Source: Methylobacterium sp. CB376 (lineage in GTDB: Bacteria > Pseudomonadota > Alphaproteobacteria > Rhizobiales > Beijerinckiaceae). Taken from it: a stretch of 64,000 bases of DNA. A program made the position numbers and the translations under genes. A model generated the notes under the pieces. It worked only from the letters and a program-made list of their open reading frames with translations. It did no database searches and was not told the origin of the DNA. Each line of letters opens with the position of its first letter. Positions within the stretch are counted from its first letter, which is position 1. Shown here piece by piece: positions 36,154 to 44,624 of the stretch. The DNA lies in contig NZ_CP121648.1 of assembly GCF_029714205.1 (NCBI RefSeq), forward strand, positions 1,488,001 through 1,552,000. Direction: 5' to 3'.

Positions 36154-36932
36154 CGCCTGGATCTCCGGTCCGAGGGAGCGCGGGCGGGCGCGGCGAGCGC
36201 CGGACGGAGAGCTGCCGGGACGGGCATGTCGTTCCCCCTTCGTGATGGTGCGCCGACGGCCCAGGATGCGGACGCACCGGGCCGGCGATCAATCGCGACG
36301 CTTCGGCGCTGCGCCGGCAGGGTCCCGGAGCCCGCGCCCTCCCGCTCCCCGTCCCCCTCCCCGTCCCCTGACAGCATCGCCCGCAGGGTCCGGAGGGCGC
36401 GGTGGAGGTTGACCTTCAGCGAGCCCTTGCTGCGCCCCGTCCCGGCCGCCGCCTCGGCGAGGGAGCGCTCCCGCACCACGAGCTGCTCGACCGCCAGCCT
36501 CTGCGCGCCGGGCAGCGCCTCGATCGCCCGGGCGAGGCGGGAGTGCCGCTCGCGCCCCGCGAGCCGGTCGAGGGCGAGCGGCGCGGGGTCGGCGGCGCCC
36601 TCGAGGGCCAGGGGCGCGTGCACCTCCGCGACCCGGCGGGCGGAGCGGCGCAGGTGGTCGACGCTCCGGCGCTGGGCGAGGGCGCGCAGCCACGGCAGGA
36701 ACGGGCGGGCCGGGTCGTAGGTGGCGCGGGCCCGGTGCAGCGTGAGGAGCGTCTCCTGCACGATGTCGTCCACCGCGGAGGCAGGGACGCCCTGGGCCCG
36801 CGCCACGGCCGCGATGACCGGCACGCAGTCGCGCAGCAGGGTTCGATAGGCGCGGGCGTCGCCGCCCTGCGCGGCGGCCATCGCGGCCGCGAGCCGGGTT
36901 TCCTCCGGCAGGGGGGAGGCCGTGCGCGACAT
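36150..36932 (-). CDS. ECF-type RNA polymerase sigma factor
   Basis: Region 2 is visible at residues 25-100 (TLLRDCVPVIAAVARAQGVP, then AVDDIVQETLLTLHRARATY and WLRALAQRRSVDHLRR), and region 4 at about 130-195 with LPGAQRLAVEQLVV and GTGRSKGSLKVNLHRALRTL. At 260 residues it is longer than the usual 180-200: after region 4 comes a charged low-complexity tail. No anti-sigma gene follows; instead the downstream membrane hydrolase overlaps by 4 bp. Confidence 0.82.
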   Translation of the reverse strand: MSRTASPLPEETRLAAAMAAAQGGDARAYRTLLRDCVPVIAAVARAQGVPASAVDDIVQETLLTLHRARATYDPARPFLPWLRALAQRRSVDHLRRSARRVAEVHAPLALEGAADPAPLALDRLAGRERHSRLARAIEALPGAQRLAVEQLVVRERSLAEAAAGTGRSKGSLKVNLHRALRTLRAMLSGDGEGDGEREGAGSGTLPAQRRSVAIDRRPGASASWAVGAPSRRGNDMPVPAALRPALAAPARAPSDRRSRR

Positions 36933-36939
36933 GGGCGCC

Positions 36940-38100
36940 TCACCGGGTCACGGCGGCGTGGCCCGCATCGGCCTCGTGCAGTACGAAGCCTTCGAGGGCG
37001 TCGACCTCGCGGGTCCAGGGCGCCTCGGCGAGCACCTGCCGCGCGTGCCGGTAGCCCGCCTCCTCGCGCAGGCGGATCCCGGTCGGGCTGAAGTCGATGT
37101 CGCGCAGGTGGTCCTCCGCCTCCAGCCGCGGGGCGAGGAGGCGCACCACGTGCATGCGGGTGAGGCAGCCATGGGCGGCGAGGGCCGCGATCTCCGGATC
37201 GGCCGCCAAGTCCCCGGGCAGGCGCCGGGCGAGTTCCGCGATCACGTGGCGGAGCCGGTGCATCTGCTTCTGGCGCGCGATGTGGCTGTGGGCGCGGCTC
37301 GCGTATTGCAGGTCCTTCTGGCGGTTGACGACCTCCCAGAGGGTTCGCGGTTCCGGCCCGGACGGGTTCCACATGTGGACCGCGAACACGACCGCGTCGC
37401 GCCGCGGGTTGTCGTCGAACACCGCCTCCACGGGCGTGTTCGAGAGGATGCCGCCGTCCCAGTAGAGGTCGTCGCCGATGCGCACCGGCGGGAAGGCCGG
37501 CGGCAGCGCCCCGGAGGCCGCGACGTGGCGCAGGTCGAGGGCCTCCTCGCGGCTGTCGAAGTAGCGCATCTGGCCGGTGCGCACGTTCGCCGCCCCGACC
37601 GTCAGCCGGCAGGGGCCGCCGTTGAGCTGCGCGAGGTCCACGAGCCCGGCCAGCGTCTCCCGCAGCGGCGCGGTCGTGTAGTAGCCGGCCGCCTCGGGGC
37701 CGAGCGGCCAGTGGGGATTGGCGAGCGCGAAGGGGTTGGGCGCGAAGAAGCCCGCCACGCCCCGCATCAGCGTCGCCCAGTGGGCGCTGGCCGGGCCGAG
37801 GCCGGGCCAGGCGGAGAGGTGGGCGCGCACGGCATCGTGCGCGACGCGGCGCCAGAAGGCGGAGAGGCGCTCCAGGCGCCGCTCGGGCGGGTTGCCGGCG
37901 ATGAGGCCGCCGTTGATCGCGCCGATCGAGGTGCCGATCACCCAGTCGGGCTCGATCCCGGCCTCGTGCAGGGCGCGGTAGACGCCGACCTGGTAGGCGC
38001 CGAGGGCGCCGCCGCCCTGGAGCACGAGGACGACCTGGCCGAGGTCCCGCGGGATGCGCCGGTCGGCGGCCGGCGCATGGATCGGATTCATCGCGTTCAT
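36940..38100 (-). CDS. patatin-like phospholipase
   Basis: A 386-residue patatin. The glycine-rich oxyanion loop is QGGGALGAYQVG, the nucleophile motif GTSIG (Ser58) and the catalytic aspartate is D215 in YWDGGILSN; together these form the Ser-Asp dyad. The C-terminal extension (from about residue 260) has YASRAHSHIARQKQMHRLRH, seen in the DUF3734 subgroup. The ATG at 38100 is chosen for the GGGAG site 7 nt upstream; a longer frame would run into repeat R2. Hydrolysis of fatty acyl chains from phospholipids is the family role. Confidence 0.88.
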   Translation of the reverse strand: MNAMNPIHAPAADRRIPRDLGQVVLVLQGGGALGAYQVGVYRALHEAGIEPDWVIGTSIGAINGGLIAGNPPERRLERLSAFWRRVAHDAVRAHLSAWPGLGPASAHWATLMRGVAGFFAPNPFALANPHWPLGPEAAGYYTTAPLRETLAGLVDLAQLNGGPCRLTVGAANVRTGQMRYFDSREEALDLRHVAASGALPPAFPPVRIGDDLYWDGGILSNTPVEAVFDDNPRRDAVVFAVHMWNPSGPEPRTLWEVVNRQKDLQYASRAHSHIARQKQMHRLRHVIAELARRLPGDLAADPEIAALAAHGCLTRMHVVRLLAPRLEAEDHLRDIDFSPTGIRLREEAGYRHARQVLAEAPWTREVDALEGFVLHEADAGHAAVTR

Positions 38101-38124
38101 GACCGGCTCCCTGGGTGATGGGTC

Positions 38125-38257
38125 ATCCGACATCCTGTTGATGGCTTCGCCATCTCCGATTTCGGCCATGCGGATGTCGGCTTCGCTCAGGCGCCGCGCT
38201 CAGGCGCCGCGCGGGCTCGTGATCCGGGATCCGCTTCGATCAAGCGGATCCCGGATC
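38125..38257 (+). repeat. two-hairpin dispersed repeat, copy R2
   Basis: Same layout as R1: CCGACATCC/GGATGTCGG hairpin, linker with two TCAGGCGCCGCGC units, then the perfect hairpin GATCCGGGATCCGCTT, loop CGATC, complement. Its last bases supply the stop codon of the gene at 38256-38561. Confidence 0.88.
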
Positions 38258-38561
38258 AGCGGTTGAGCGGGCCGCCCGCGCGCGACCCGGAGCCGTCCCG
38301 GCGCGGGCCGGGCTGGCGCGCGGCCACCGGGACCGCGCCGCCCGGCCCGGTCGCGGACAGGCGGTTGTTGAGCGGCCCGCCGGCATGGCTGCCGGAGCCG
38401 AGCCGCCTCGGGTCGGGCGCGGTCGCGGGCCTCGGCGGGCCGCCGGTCGCGCTGATGCGGTCCCGGGCGGGCCCGCCCGTCTGCTGGCCGCTGCCGGTGT
38501 TCCGGGCGAGGGCGGGACCCGCGAGGCAGAGCGCGAGCCCGGCGATGAGGAGGCGGTTCAT
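38256..38561 (-). CDS. exported Gly/Ser-rich repeat protein (101 aa)
   Basis: A signal peptide (MNRLLIAGLALCLAGPALA) precedes three imperfect repeats of the pattern GSGS..GGP..-R-I/L-SATG (GSGQQTGGPARDRISATG; GSGSHAGGPLNNRLSATG; GSGSRAGGPLNR). No known family. The gene ends inside repeat R2. Probably periplasmic, and likely disordered. Function unknown. Confidence 0.55.
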   Translation of the reverse strand: MNRLLIAGLALCLAGPALARNTGSGQQTGGPARDRISATGGPPRPATAPDPRRLGSGSHAGGPLNNRLSATGPGGAVPVAARQPGPRRDGSGSRAGGPLNR

Positions 38562-38987
38562 GGCAATCTCCGGCGCGCCGCCATCCGGCGGCAGCCCCAT
38601 CAGAGCACCGAGGGCGCCCGGGCAGAATTCGCGAGTGGCTATGATTTCGATACCCGCCGCGGCCCGCGGCCGCCTCGGCGCGCCCGATATCCCGCGCGAG
38701 GTGACCGGCCATGGAGTTCGCCGCAAGCTCTCGAAGGGGTCCCTCGCGGCGCCCGCGGCCTCGCGGAAGTTCAGCCCGTGCGCTCGCCTTCCCCGAAGCG
38801 ATGCATTACGGTCCGCTGGACCGCGCGCGGGGCGACGATATCCGCCGCTCGACTGGCCCACAGCGTCGAGGCCGGCCCGCGACCCATCCGGAGAGCGGTG
38901 GAGATCGCGTTCGGCTCCGGCCGACGGCGCTCCTGCCCCCGGCGCCTCGCCGCGGTCGGCGCGGGTCGCACCGGGTGGGGTGAGCGC
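38562..38987. other. no recognised gene
   Basis: A 426-bp gap between a minus-strand small gene and the plus-strand LysR gene. It must hold both their promoters. Open frames here look like noise. Confidence 0.4.
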
Positions 38988-39902
38988 ATGGAAATGCATC
39001 AGGTCCGCTACTTCCTCGCGGTGGCCGAGCACCTGAACTTCACCCGCGCGGCCGAGCGCCTGCACGTGGCGCAGCCCTCGCTCACCCGCGCGATCCAGAA
39101 GCTGGAGGACGAGCTCGGCGGCCCGCTCTTCCGCCGCGAGCGCGCCCACACGCACCTGACCGAACTCGGCCGCCTGATGCAGCCCCACCTGCGGGCCGCC
39201 CTGGAGGCGGCCGAGACCGCCAAGCGGCAGGCGCAGAGCTTCCGCAAGCGCGAGACCGGGCAGCTCACGATCGGGGCCTGCTCCACCATCGCGGCCGAGA
39301 CGGGCGCGCCCCTGCTCTCGGCCGTCTCGGCGGAGATCGCGGGCCTGACCCTCCAGGTCGAGATCGGCCCGTCCGCCGCCATCGAGGAGCGGCTGATCGC
39401 GGGCGAGGTCGACGCCGCCCTGCTCGCGCCCCTCGGCGAGGCCGGGGGCCGCCACGAGCGCTTCGACCTGCGGCCGATCGCCGAGGACATGTTCTGCGTC
39501 GCCTTCGCGCCCGGCCACCGGTTCGAGGCGCAGGGCGAGCTGGTGCTGGAGGACCTCGACGGGGAGCCGCTGATCGTGCGGCTCGGCTGCCGCCACGAGG
39601 AGGCGATCGCCGCCGCCATGGAGGCGCGGGGCATCAACCGGGTCGCCCGCCACGCCAGCGCGGACGAGCGCTGGCTCGCCGGACTCGTCCGCGAGGGCCT
39701 CGGCTGCATCCTGTGGCCGGAGAGCATCGCCCGCGCCCGGCAGCTTCCCTTCCGCCCGCTCGCCGACCTTCCCCTGTGCCACCGGGTCGTCCTCACCACG
39801 GTGGCGGGCCGGCGCCACTCGCCGGCGCTCGCCGTCCTGGTGCGGCGGGCGGCCGCGCGCGCCTCGCCCGAAAGGCGCCGGGCAACGGACCGCGTCGCCT
39901 GA
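38988..39902 (+). CDS. LysR-family transcriptional regulator
   Basis: A 304-residue LysR protein: MEMHQVRYFLAVAEHLNFTR, AERLHVAQPSLTRAIQKLED and an effector domain from LTIGACSTIAAETGAPLL. The middle of the effector domain contains the hydrophobic sites FCVAFAPGHRF and GEPLIVRLGCRHEE with a cysteine, a pattern reminiscent of OxyR-like or peroxide/thiol-sensing subgroups, but this is weak. Start ATG at 38988. It converges with the thioredoxin-fold gene at 40116 across repeat R3. Confidence 0.87.
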   Translation: MEMHQVRYFLAVAEHLNFTRAAERLHVAQPSLTRAIQKLEDELGGPLFRRERAHTHLTELGRLMQPHLRAALEAAETAKRQAQSFRKRETGQLTIGACSTIAAETGAPLLSAVSAEIAGLTLQVEIGPSAAIEERLIAGEVDAALLAPLGEAGGRHERFDLRPIAEDMFCVAFAPGHRFEAQGELVLEDLDGEPLIVRLGCRHEEAIAAAMEARGINRVARHASADERWLAGLVREGLGCILWPESIARARQLPFRPLADLPLCHRVVLTTVAGRRHSPALAVLVRRAAARASPERRRATDRVA

Positions 39903-40035
39903 TCCGGGATCGGCTTGATCGAAGCGGATCCCGGCTCACGCGCCCGCGCGGCGCCTGAGCGCGGCGCCTGAGCGAAGCCGACACTCGCACGGCCGAAATG
40001 GGAGATGGCGACGCCATCGACCGGATGTCGGATGA
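39902..40035 (-). repeat. two-hairpin dispersed repeat, copy R3 (reverse)
   Basis: R3 is the reverse-complement orientation: hairpin 2 first (ATCCGGGAT...GATCCCGG around TTGATCGAAG), the GGCGCCTGAGC linker repeated twice, then the hairpin 1 arms (AGCCGACA..., ...GGATGTCGG). It lies between the two convergent stop codons. Confidence 0.82.
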
Positions 40036-40115
40036 GCGGTCCGGCTGCGACGATGCCGGGCAGTCGACGGTCTCGGCAGCCTTGCCTCGCGCGGGTCCGC
40101 TTGGCCGGGCGCGGC

Positions 40116-40775
40116 TCAGGCGGACAGGGCGCGCAGGGCCGCCAGGATGTCGTCCGGGTCGAGGCGCCGGGTGAAGTCCGGGTCCGTGTGGGCGAGCGCG
40201 ATGGTCCCGTCCCGGCGGATCAGGTAGGTGGCCGGGATCGGGAGCAGCCACGCATCCGTGCCGTAGACGTGCGAGAGGTCGACCCCGAGCGCGAGCAGGG
40301 CCTCGCGCAGGACGTCCGGCATGCGGAAGATCAGCCCGTATTGCAGCCCGACGCCGTTCATCGGGTCCTTCAGCACGGTCAGGCCCGGGACGCCGCGGCT
40401 GCGCGCCAGCAGGGTCTCGGAGGAGCCCTGCGGCGAGACCATGACGAGGCTCGCCCCCGCGGCGGTGAAGTCCGGCAGCGCCGCCAGCAGGGCGTCCATC
40501 TCGATGCGGCAGAAGGAGCACCACTCGCCGCGGAAGAAGCTGAGGATGACGGGACCCGCCCGCAGCCGCTCGGCGAGGGACAGGGTCGCGCCGTCCGGAT
40601 CGGGCAGGGCGAAGTCGGGGGCGCGATCCCCGGCCAGCTTGGCGCGGGCCGCCATCCCGCTGCTGCGCAGATGGGCGACGGCCGCCTCCATGCTCGCCCT
40701 GTAGGCGCCGTCGAGCTGGTCCAGGCGGGCGCCCAGGCGCGCCCGCAGCGGCGTGACCGTTCCGGTCTCTCCCAT
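40116..40775 (-). CDS. peroxiredoxin-like (AhpC/TSA-fold) protein
   Basis: A 219-residue thioredoxin-fold protein. The core starts at GDRAPDFALPDPDG and contains the catalytic segment VILSFFRGEWCSFCRIEMDA with a C-x2-C pair, followed by LVMVSPQG and a late VPATYLI-type cis-proline turn (IPATYLIRRDG). The first 45 residues are helical and not part of the fold. It resembles AhpC/TSA redoxins of the PRX-like 2 type. Start ATG 40775. Converges with the LysR gene. Confidence 0.83.
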   Translation of the reverse strand: MGETGTVTPLRARLGARLDQLDGAYRASMEAAVAHLRSSGMAARAKLAGDRAPDFALPDPDGATLSLAERLRAGPVILSFFRGEWCSFCRIEMDALLAALPDFTAAGASLVMVSPQGSSETLLARSRGVPGLTVLKDPMNGVGLQYGLIFRMPDVLREALLALGVDLSHVYGTDAWLLPIPATYLIRRDGTIALAHTDPDFTRRLDPDDILAALRALSA

Positions 40776-41055
40776 TCCGGCCTCCCGATCGCCGATGACG
40801 GTCCCGCGCGGCGTCCGCTCGCCAGGGTAGAGGAGATCCCGCGGCGACCCGAGCGGACTCAGGCGCGCGGGCGTCCCGCGCCCTCCCGCGGCGCGGCCCG
40901 ACCCTCCGCGAGACTATGCCCGCGGCCCGCCCGGTTCCCATAGCGTTTGGCTATGGAGACGAGACCGGATCGGCATTTCACCCCGGTCCCGGGCGCGCCC
41001 ATCGTCGGTCCAAGGCAGCCGGAGCGAACCGGCTGCGGGTCACGCATGGAGATCG

Positions 41056-41595
41056 ATGATGATGCGCGCGCAAAAGTGCCCCCGTCCGTCGCTGCTGGCG
41101 CTGCTCGCGGCCGCTTGGGCCGGTTTCGCCTGGGCCGGCCTCACCTTGGCCGGCCTCACCTTGGCCGGCCTTGCCTGGGCCGGTCCCGCCTGGGCCGGCG
41201 CCTGCCCCGCCGGTCAGGGCCGGTCCGGCGCCGGCCCGGGCGGCCCGGGCGCGCCGGTGGGCGTCACCGACACGGTGCTCGGCGCCCTCGACCTCGCCAA
41301 GGAGAGCGGCGTCGCGGTGCCGGGCCGCAGCTTCCGCATCCGCAGGTTGGTCGTGCAGCCCGGCGGGATCGTGCCGTTCCACAGCCACGAGAACCGGCCC
41401 GCCCTGATCTACGTCGTGCAGGGCACGATCGTGGAGCACGCCTCGACCTGCGCGGTGCCCATCGTCCACCGCGCGGGCGACGTCTCGCGCGAGACCCGGG
41501 ACGTGGCCCATTGGTGGAAGAACGAGTCGAGCAAGCCCGTCACCCTGATCTCGGCCGACCTGTTCCCCGAGAAGGAGGATCCGCACGTGATGTGA
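41056..41595 (+). CDS. exported cupin-domain protein with repeat-built signal peptide
   Basis: A 179-residue protein with a long hydrophobic leader made of five-residue units (AWAG/LTLAG type) encoded by a 15-bp tandem repeat at 41116-41202. The mature part is a single cupin: FRIRRLVVQPGGIVPFHSHE holds the metal-binding histidines, and VVQGTIVEHASTC and HRAGDVSRETRDVAHWW follow. The tail is ALIS-like (VTLISADLFPEKEDPHVM). Three ATGs in a row at 41056-41064 can serve as start. Likely periplasmic; substrate unknown. Confidence 0.78.
   Translation: MMMRAQKCPRPSLLALLAAAWAGFAWAGLTLAGLTLAGLAWAGPAWAGACPAGQGRSGAGPGGPGAPVGVTDTVLGALDLAKESGVAVPGRSFRIRRLVVQPGGIVPFHSHENRPALIYVVQGTIVEHASTCAVPIVHRAGDVSRETRDVAHWWKNESSKPVTLISADLFPEKEDPHVM
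41116..41202. repeat. 15-bp in-frame tandem repeat in the cupin signal peptide
   Basis: Five units of the type T(G/T)GGCCGG(C/T)(C/T)TC(A/G)CC (41116-41190) plus a partial sixth. Each encodes five residues such as AWAGL or TLAGL. Because the unit is 15 bp, copy changes keep the frame and lengthen or shorten the hydrophobic core. Confidence 0.9.
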
Positions 41596-41655
41596 GCCCG
41601 TCCCGGGCGGGCGGCGGACGCCCCCGCCCGGGCCCCTCCGCGGGAGCCCCGACCC

Positions 41656-42858
41656 ATGACCGCCTCCCCCGCCCTCGGCCCCGCCGAGCGGCCCGCCGGC
41701 CTGTCGCCGCAGCGCGTCCGCTCCCTGCTGATCGGCCTCATCGCCTTCCTGACTCTCGCCGACCTCTTCGCCGCCCAGGCGATCCTGCCGGCCCTCGCCC
41801 GGGCCTACGCGGTCGCTCCGGCCGCGATGGGCCTCGCGGTGAACGCCTGCACCTTCGGCATGGCCGCGGCGAGCCTCGGCGTCGCCGTGGCGGGGCGCCG
41901 CCTCGACCGGCGCCGCGGCATCGTGGCGAGCCTCGTGCTCCTGACCCTGCCGACCGCTCTCCTGTGCGCCGCGCCCGACCTCACCGCCTTCGCGCTCCTG
42001 CGCGTCGCCCAGGGCCTGTGCATGGCGAGCGCCTTCACGCTCACCCTGGCCTATCTCGGCGAGCATTGCGGCCCCTCCCTGGCGGCGAGCGCCTTCGCGG
42101 CCTACGTCACCGGCAACGTCGCCTCGAATCTGGGCGGGCGCCTCCTCGCGGCGGGCGCGGCCGAGCATCTCGGGCTCGGCCCCACCTTCCTGGTGCTGGC
42201 CGGCCTCAACCTCGCGGGGGCCGGGCTGGTCGCGGTCGGGCTCACCCACGCCACCGCCCTCGTGCCGATGCCGCCCGTGCGGCGCGCGGCCCTGGCCACG
42301 CTCGCGCGCCACGCCGGCAATCCGAGGCTGCTCGCCGCCTTCGCGGTCGGGTTCTGCATCCTGTTCGCCTTCATCGGGACCTTCACCTTCGTCGCCTTCG
42401 TCCTGGCGAGGGCACCTTTCGGCCTCGACCAGATGGCGCTCGGGCTCGTCTGCCTCGTCTTCCTGCCCGCCCTGGCGACGACGCCGCTCGCCGGCCGGGT
42501 CGTGCCGCGGCTCGGACCGCGCCGGGCGCTCCGGCTCGGCCTCGCCGTGGCGGGGGCCGGGCTGCCGCCCCTGCTCGCCTCCCACCTCGTCCCCCTCCTC
42601 GCCGGGCTCACCCTGGTGGCGGCCGGCACCTTCTTCGCGCAGGCCGTGGCGACGGGCTTCGTCGGGCAGGCCGCCGAGGGCGACCGGGGCGCCGCGAGCG
42701 GGCTCTACCTCGCGGCCTACTTCGCCGGCGGCCTCGTCGGCAGCATCGTGCTCGGGGCGGTCTTCGACCGCTTCGGCTGGCCCGCCTGCGCGGCGGGCAT
42801 CGGCGCCGCGCTCCTCGCCGCGGGCTGCGTCGGCGCCCGCTTCGACGGGCGCGACTGA
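41656..42858 (+). CDS. MFS transporter (drug/metabolite exporter type)
   Basis: A 400-residue 12-helix permease without the AAHS signature. Motifs: LIAFLTLADLFAAQAILPAL in helix 1, NACTFGMAAASLGVAVAGRR at the loop 2-3 motif and FTLTLAYLGEHCGPSLAASA in helix 5, as in YnfM/YtbD-like exporters. Starts 61 bp behind the cupin gene on the same strand. Substrate unknown. Confidence 0.84.
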   Translation: MTASPALGPAERPAGLSPQRVRSLLIGLIAFLTLADLFAAQAILPALARAYAVAPAAMGLAVNACTFGMAAASLGVAVAGRRLDRRRGIVASLVLLTLPTALLCAAPDLTAFALLRVAQGLCMASAFTLTLAYLGEHCGPSLAASAFAAYVTGNVASNLGGRLLAAGAAEHLGLGPTFLVLAGLNLAGAGLVAVGLTHATALVPMPPVRRAALATLARHAGNPRLLAAFAVGFCILFAFIGTFTFVAFVLARAPFGLDQMALGLVCLVFLPALATTPLAGRVVPRLGPRRALRLGLAVAGAGLPPLLASHLVPLLAGLTLVAAGTFFAQAVATGFVGQAAEGDRGAASGLYLAAYFAGGLVGSIVLGAVFDRFGWPACAAGIGAALLAAGCVGARFDGRD

Positions 42859-42975
42859 TCCGGAATCGGGTTGATCCAAGCGGATCCCGGATCCCGGATC
42901 CCGGATCACGCGCCCGCGCGGCGCTTGAGCGAAGCCGACATCCGCATGGCGACGCAATCCGTCGGATTCGGGAGA
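42858..42975 (-). repeat. two-hairpin dispersed repeat, copy R4 (reverse)
   Basis: Starts with hairpin 2 (ATCCGG, core AAGCGGATCCCGGATCCCGG with a small internal expansion of ATCCCGG), the linker CGCGCGGCGCTTGAGCGAAG and hairpin 1 (CCGACATCCG / CGTCGGATTCGG, partly degenerate). Immediately behind the MFS gene. The next 240 bp, up to 43217, hold no recognisable gene. Confidence 0.75.
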
Positions 42976-43217
42976 TGCGGTTGCGGGCGATCCGTTCGGG
43001 CCGGTCGGCGCGGCGCGGGGCTCCCGCGGCGCCCGGCGGCCATCCCGTTCGAGGACGTGCTGGCGTTCCTCGCGGCCCTGGCGCTGGAGCTCTGCATTCC
43101 GAACGCGCCGCGGTCGGGCGAGGTGCTCGGCGGGCTGGAGCGAGATCGACCGGACCGCGAATGTCTGGGCCGTTCCTGCGGAGCGGATGAACCCATTCAG
43201 GGTTGGAGCAGCACCGC

Positions 43218-43391
43218 TCAGCCGATGTACGGCCACGCCCGCAGCGGGCAGGTCATCTCCGCCGCGAACGGCGCGTCAGTCGCCGGCTCGGTCCGCGGGG
43301 CAGCGGCATCGGTCGCGGCGAGTGTGGGAGCCGCGTGGCTCCAGACGACGAGAACGGCCGCCGCCGCGATGATCCGGATGATGTCCAGCAT
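43218..43391 (-). CDS. small exported hypothetical protein (57 aa)
   Basis: A 57-residue frame not long enough for most gene finders: start ATG at 43391 with GGGGGAC 8 nt upstream, a signal-like N-terminus MLDIIRIIAAAAVLVVWSHA and a short mature part ending TCPLRAWPYIG. The ending recalls small Rhizobiales secreted proteins of the C-x-QTWPYI type, here cut short. Uncertain function. Confidence 0.5.
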   Translation of the reverse strand: MLDIIRIIAAAAVLVVWSHAAPTLAATDAAAPRTEPATDAPFAAEMTCPLRAWPYIG

Positions 43392-44017
43392 GAGCAGGTC
43401 CCCCTTGCGCGGTCATCGACGACCGTCCGTGACGTGGACCTCTAAAGCTCAGCCGTTGCGGGGCGATTGCGTCGATTATTGCTCCGCTTGCGACGCTTCA
43501 GGATGCGGATCCGGGGCGCAGGCCGTCCTGCGCGCCGTCGCACGCGCCCGAGCGTGGTGACGCCGTCGACTTGCCCCCGCTCGCAACCATCATTATTGAC
43601 AGTAATAAGCCACGGCGAGAGCCGCATGGCCGTGGCGGCCCGGCCTCAACCCGTTCGCAGAGTCGCCGGGCCGCCACCCTCGACCTCCCGTCGCACGAGC
43701 ACCCGCTGGACGTCGGCTGCCGTCCATCCCGCCGAGCCACGGGCCTTCGGGACGCCGCGTCCGCTCAAGGCGTGGGCTCGGCAGTTTCGCGAAGCCTGAC
43801 AGGGCGGCCCAGCCGCGCGGGCCCGACCTCTCAACCCAGACCCGGCCCGCTCTTCGGATCCATCGGCGGCAGCAAGCCACCTCCTCCGCGCAACTTCCCG
43901 CGACCAGCCTGCTGTGCCGTATCGCACAGCAGAATGCCGGACCGTGTTGATCTTCTCTCCCCCGCTTCCCGATGCCGACTGACCTCATTCACGGCACGGG
44001 TGCGGAGGACCCCCACC
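43392..44017. other. no clear gene; possible small frame at 43626-43799
   Basis: A 626-bp stretch between the small exported protein and the PLA2-like gene. An AT-rich spot with CATTATTGACAGTAATAAG occurs at 43588-43606. A 57-codon plus-strand frame (43626-43799, ending KAWARQFREA) is open but arginine/proline-rich and not convincing. Confidence 0.35.
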
Positions 44018-44437
44018 ATGACGTTTCGCACGGCCGCCATGACAAGCATCGCCCCGCTCCTGCTGGCCATCTGCGGGGTGACGTCGTCTTCCGCCGAGCC
44101 AGCGTCCATCGGCGGCCCGAAGATCCTCGTGCACGGCAACTATTGCGGGCCCGGCAACAACGCTCCCCTGCCGCCGATCGATGCCCTCGACGCGGCCTGC
44201 GCGCGCCATGACGCGTGCACGCCCAGCAGGGGACTTCCCGCGAAAGCCTGCAACATTCGGCTTGAGCGGGAAGCGACGGCCATCGCGCGTGATCCGCGCC
44301 AGCCCGACAATCTGCGCGCGATGGCCGGCGCGGTCGCCGCATTCGCGGCCGCCAACCCGTCGCAGTCGGCTCCCAACGGGACGCCTGAGCGCGTGGGAGC
44401 CGCCGTGGCCAACATCGTCTTGTCGGGCCTGAGATAA
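44018..44437 (+). CDS. secreted phospholipase A2-like protein
   Basis: A 139-residue protein with a signal peptide (TSIAPLLLAICGVTSSSA, cleavage near AEPAS). The mature N-terminus has LVHGNYCGPGNNAPLPPIDA and the active-site segment DAACARHDAC, matching the phospholipase A2 pattern C-C-x2-H-D-x2-C in which His and Asp are catalytic; the G-N-Y-C-G-P-G loop would bind calcium. The start at 44018 has TGCGGAGGAC upstream. Secreted bacterial PLA2-like proteins are not common. A fold match without activity cannot be excluded. Confidence 0.72.
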   Translation: MTFRTAAMTSIAPLLLAICGVTSSSAEPASIGGPKILVHGNYCGPGNNAPLPPIDALDAACARHDACTPSRGLPAKACNIRLEREATAIARDPRQPDNLRAMAGAVAAFAAANPSQSAPNGTPERVGAAVANIVLSGLR

Positions 44438-44472
44438 GGGTGAGCTCGACGCACGCTCGGAGCCGGGACGCG

Positions 44473-44517
44473 GGAGGGGCTTGGCCAGGAGGGGCTTGGC
44501 CAGGAGAGGTTTGGCCG
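44473..44517. repeat. 15-bp tandem repeat, three copies
   Basis: Two identical units GGAGGGGCTTGGCCA and one diverged third copy. It lies between the PLA2-like gene and the glyoxalase remnant. Non-coding. Confidence 0.85.
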
Positions 44518-44624
44518 TTCATTCCGCTCCCGCACGGCGCGATGCCGCCACGGACCCGACATCCTCACGTGGGAGCAGGACTCCGACGACCAAGACCGAT
44601 CCCGCGCCGATTCGGGCCGCGGAC

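Noticed and set aside
38101..38169. A longer start for the patatin gene
   Set aside because: The extra codons come from repeat R2 and the ATG at 38100 has a proper ribosome site.
42871..43560. A 229-codon frame across repeat R4 and the small exported gene
   Set aside because: It starts inside the repeat and reads antisense to a better-supported small gene.
43467..43799. A 110-codon plus-strand frame
   Set aside because: Arg/Pro-rich with no motif; kept only as a remark for the gap.
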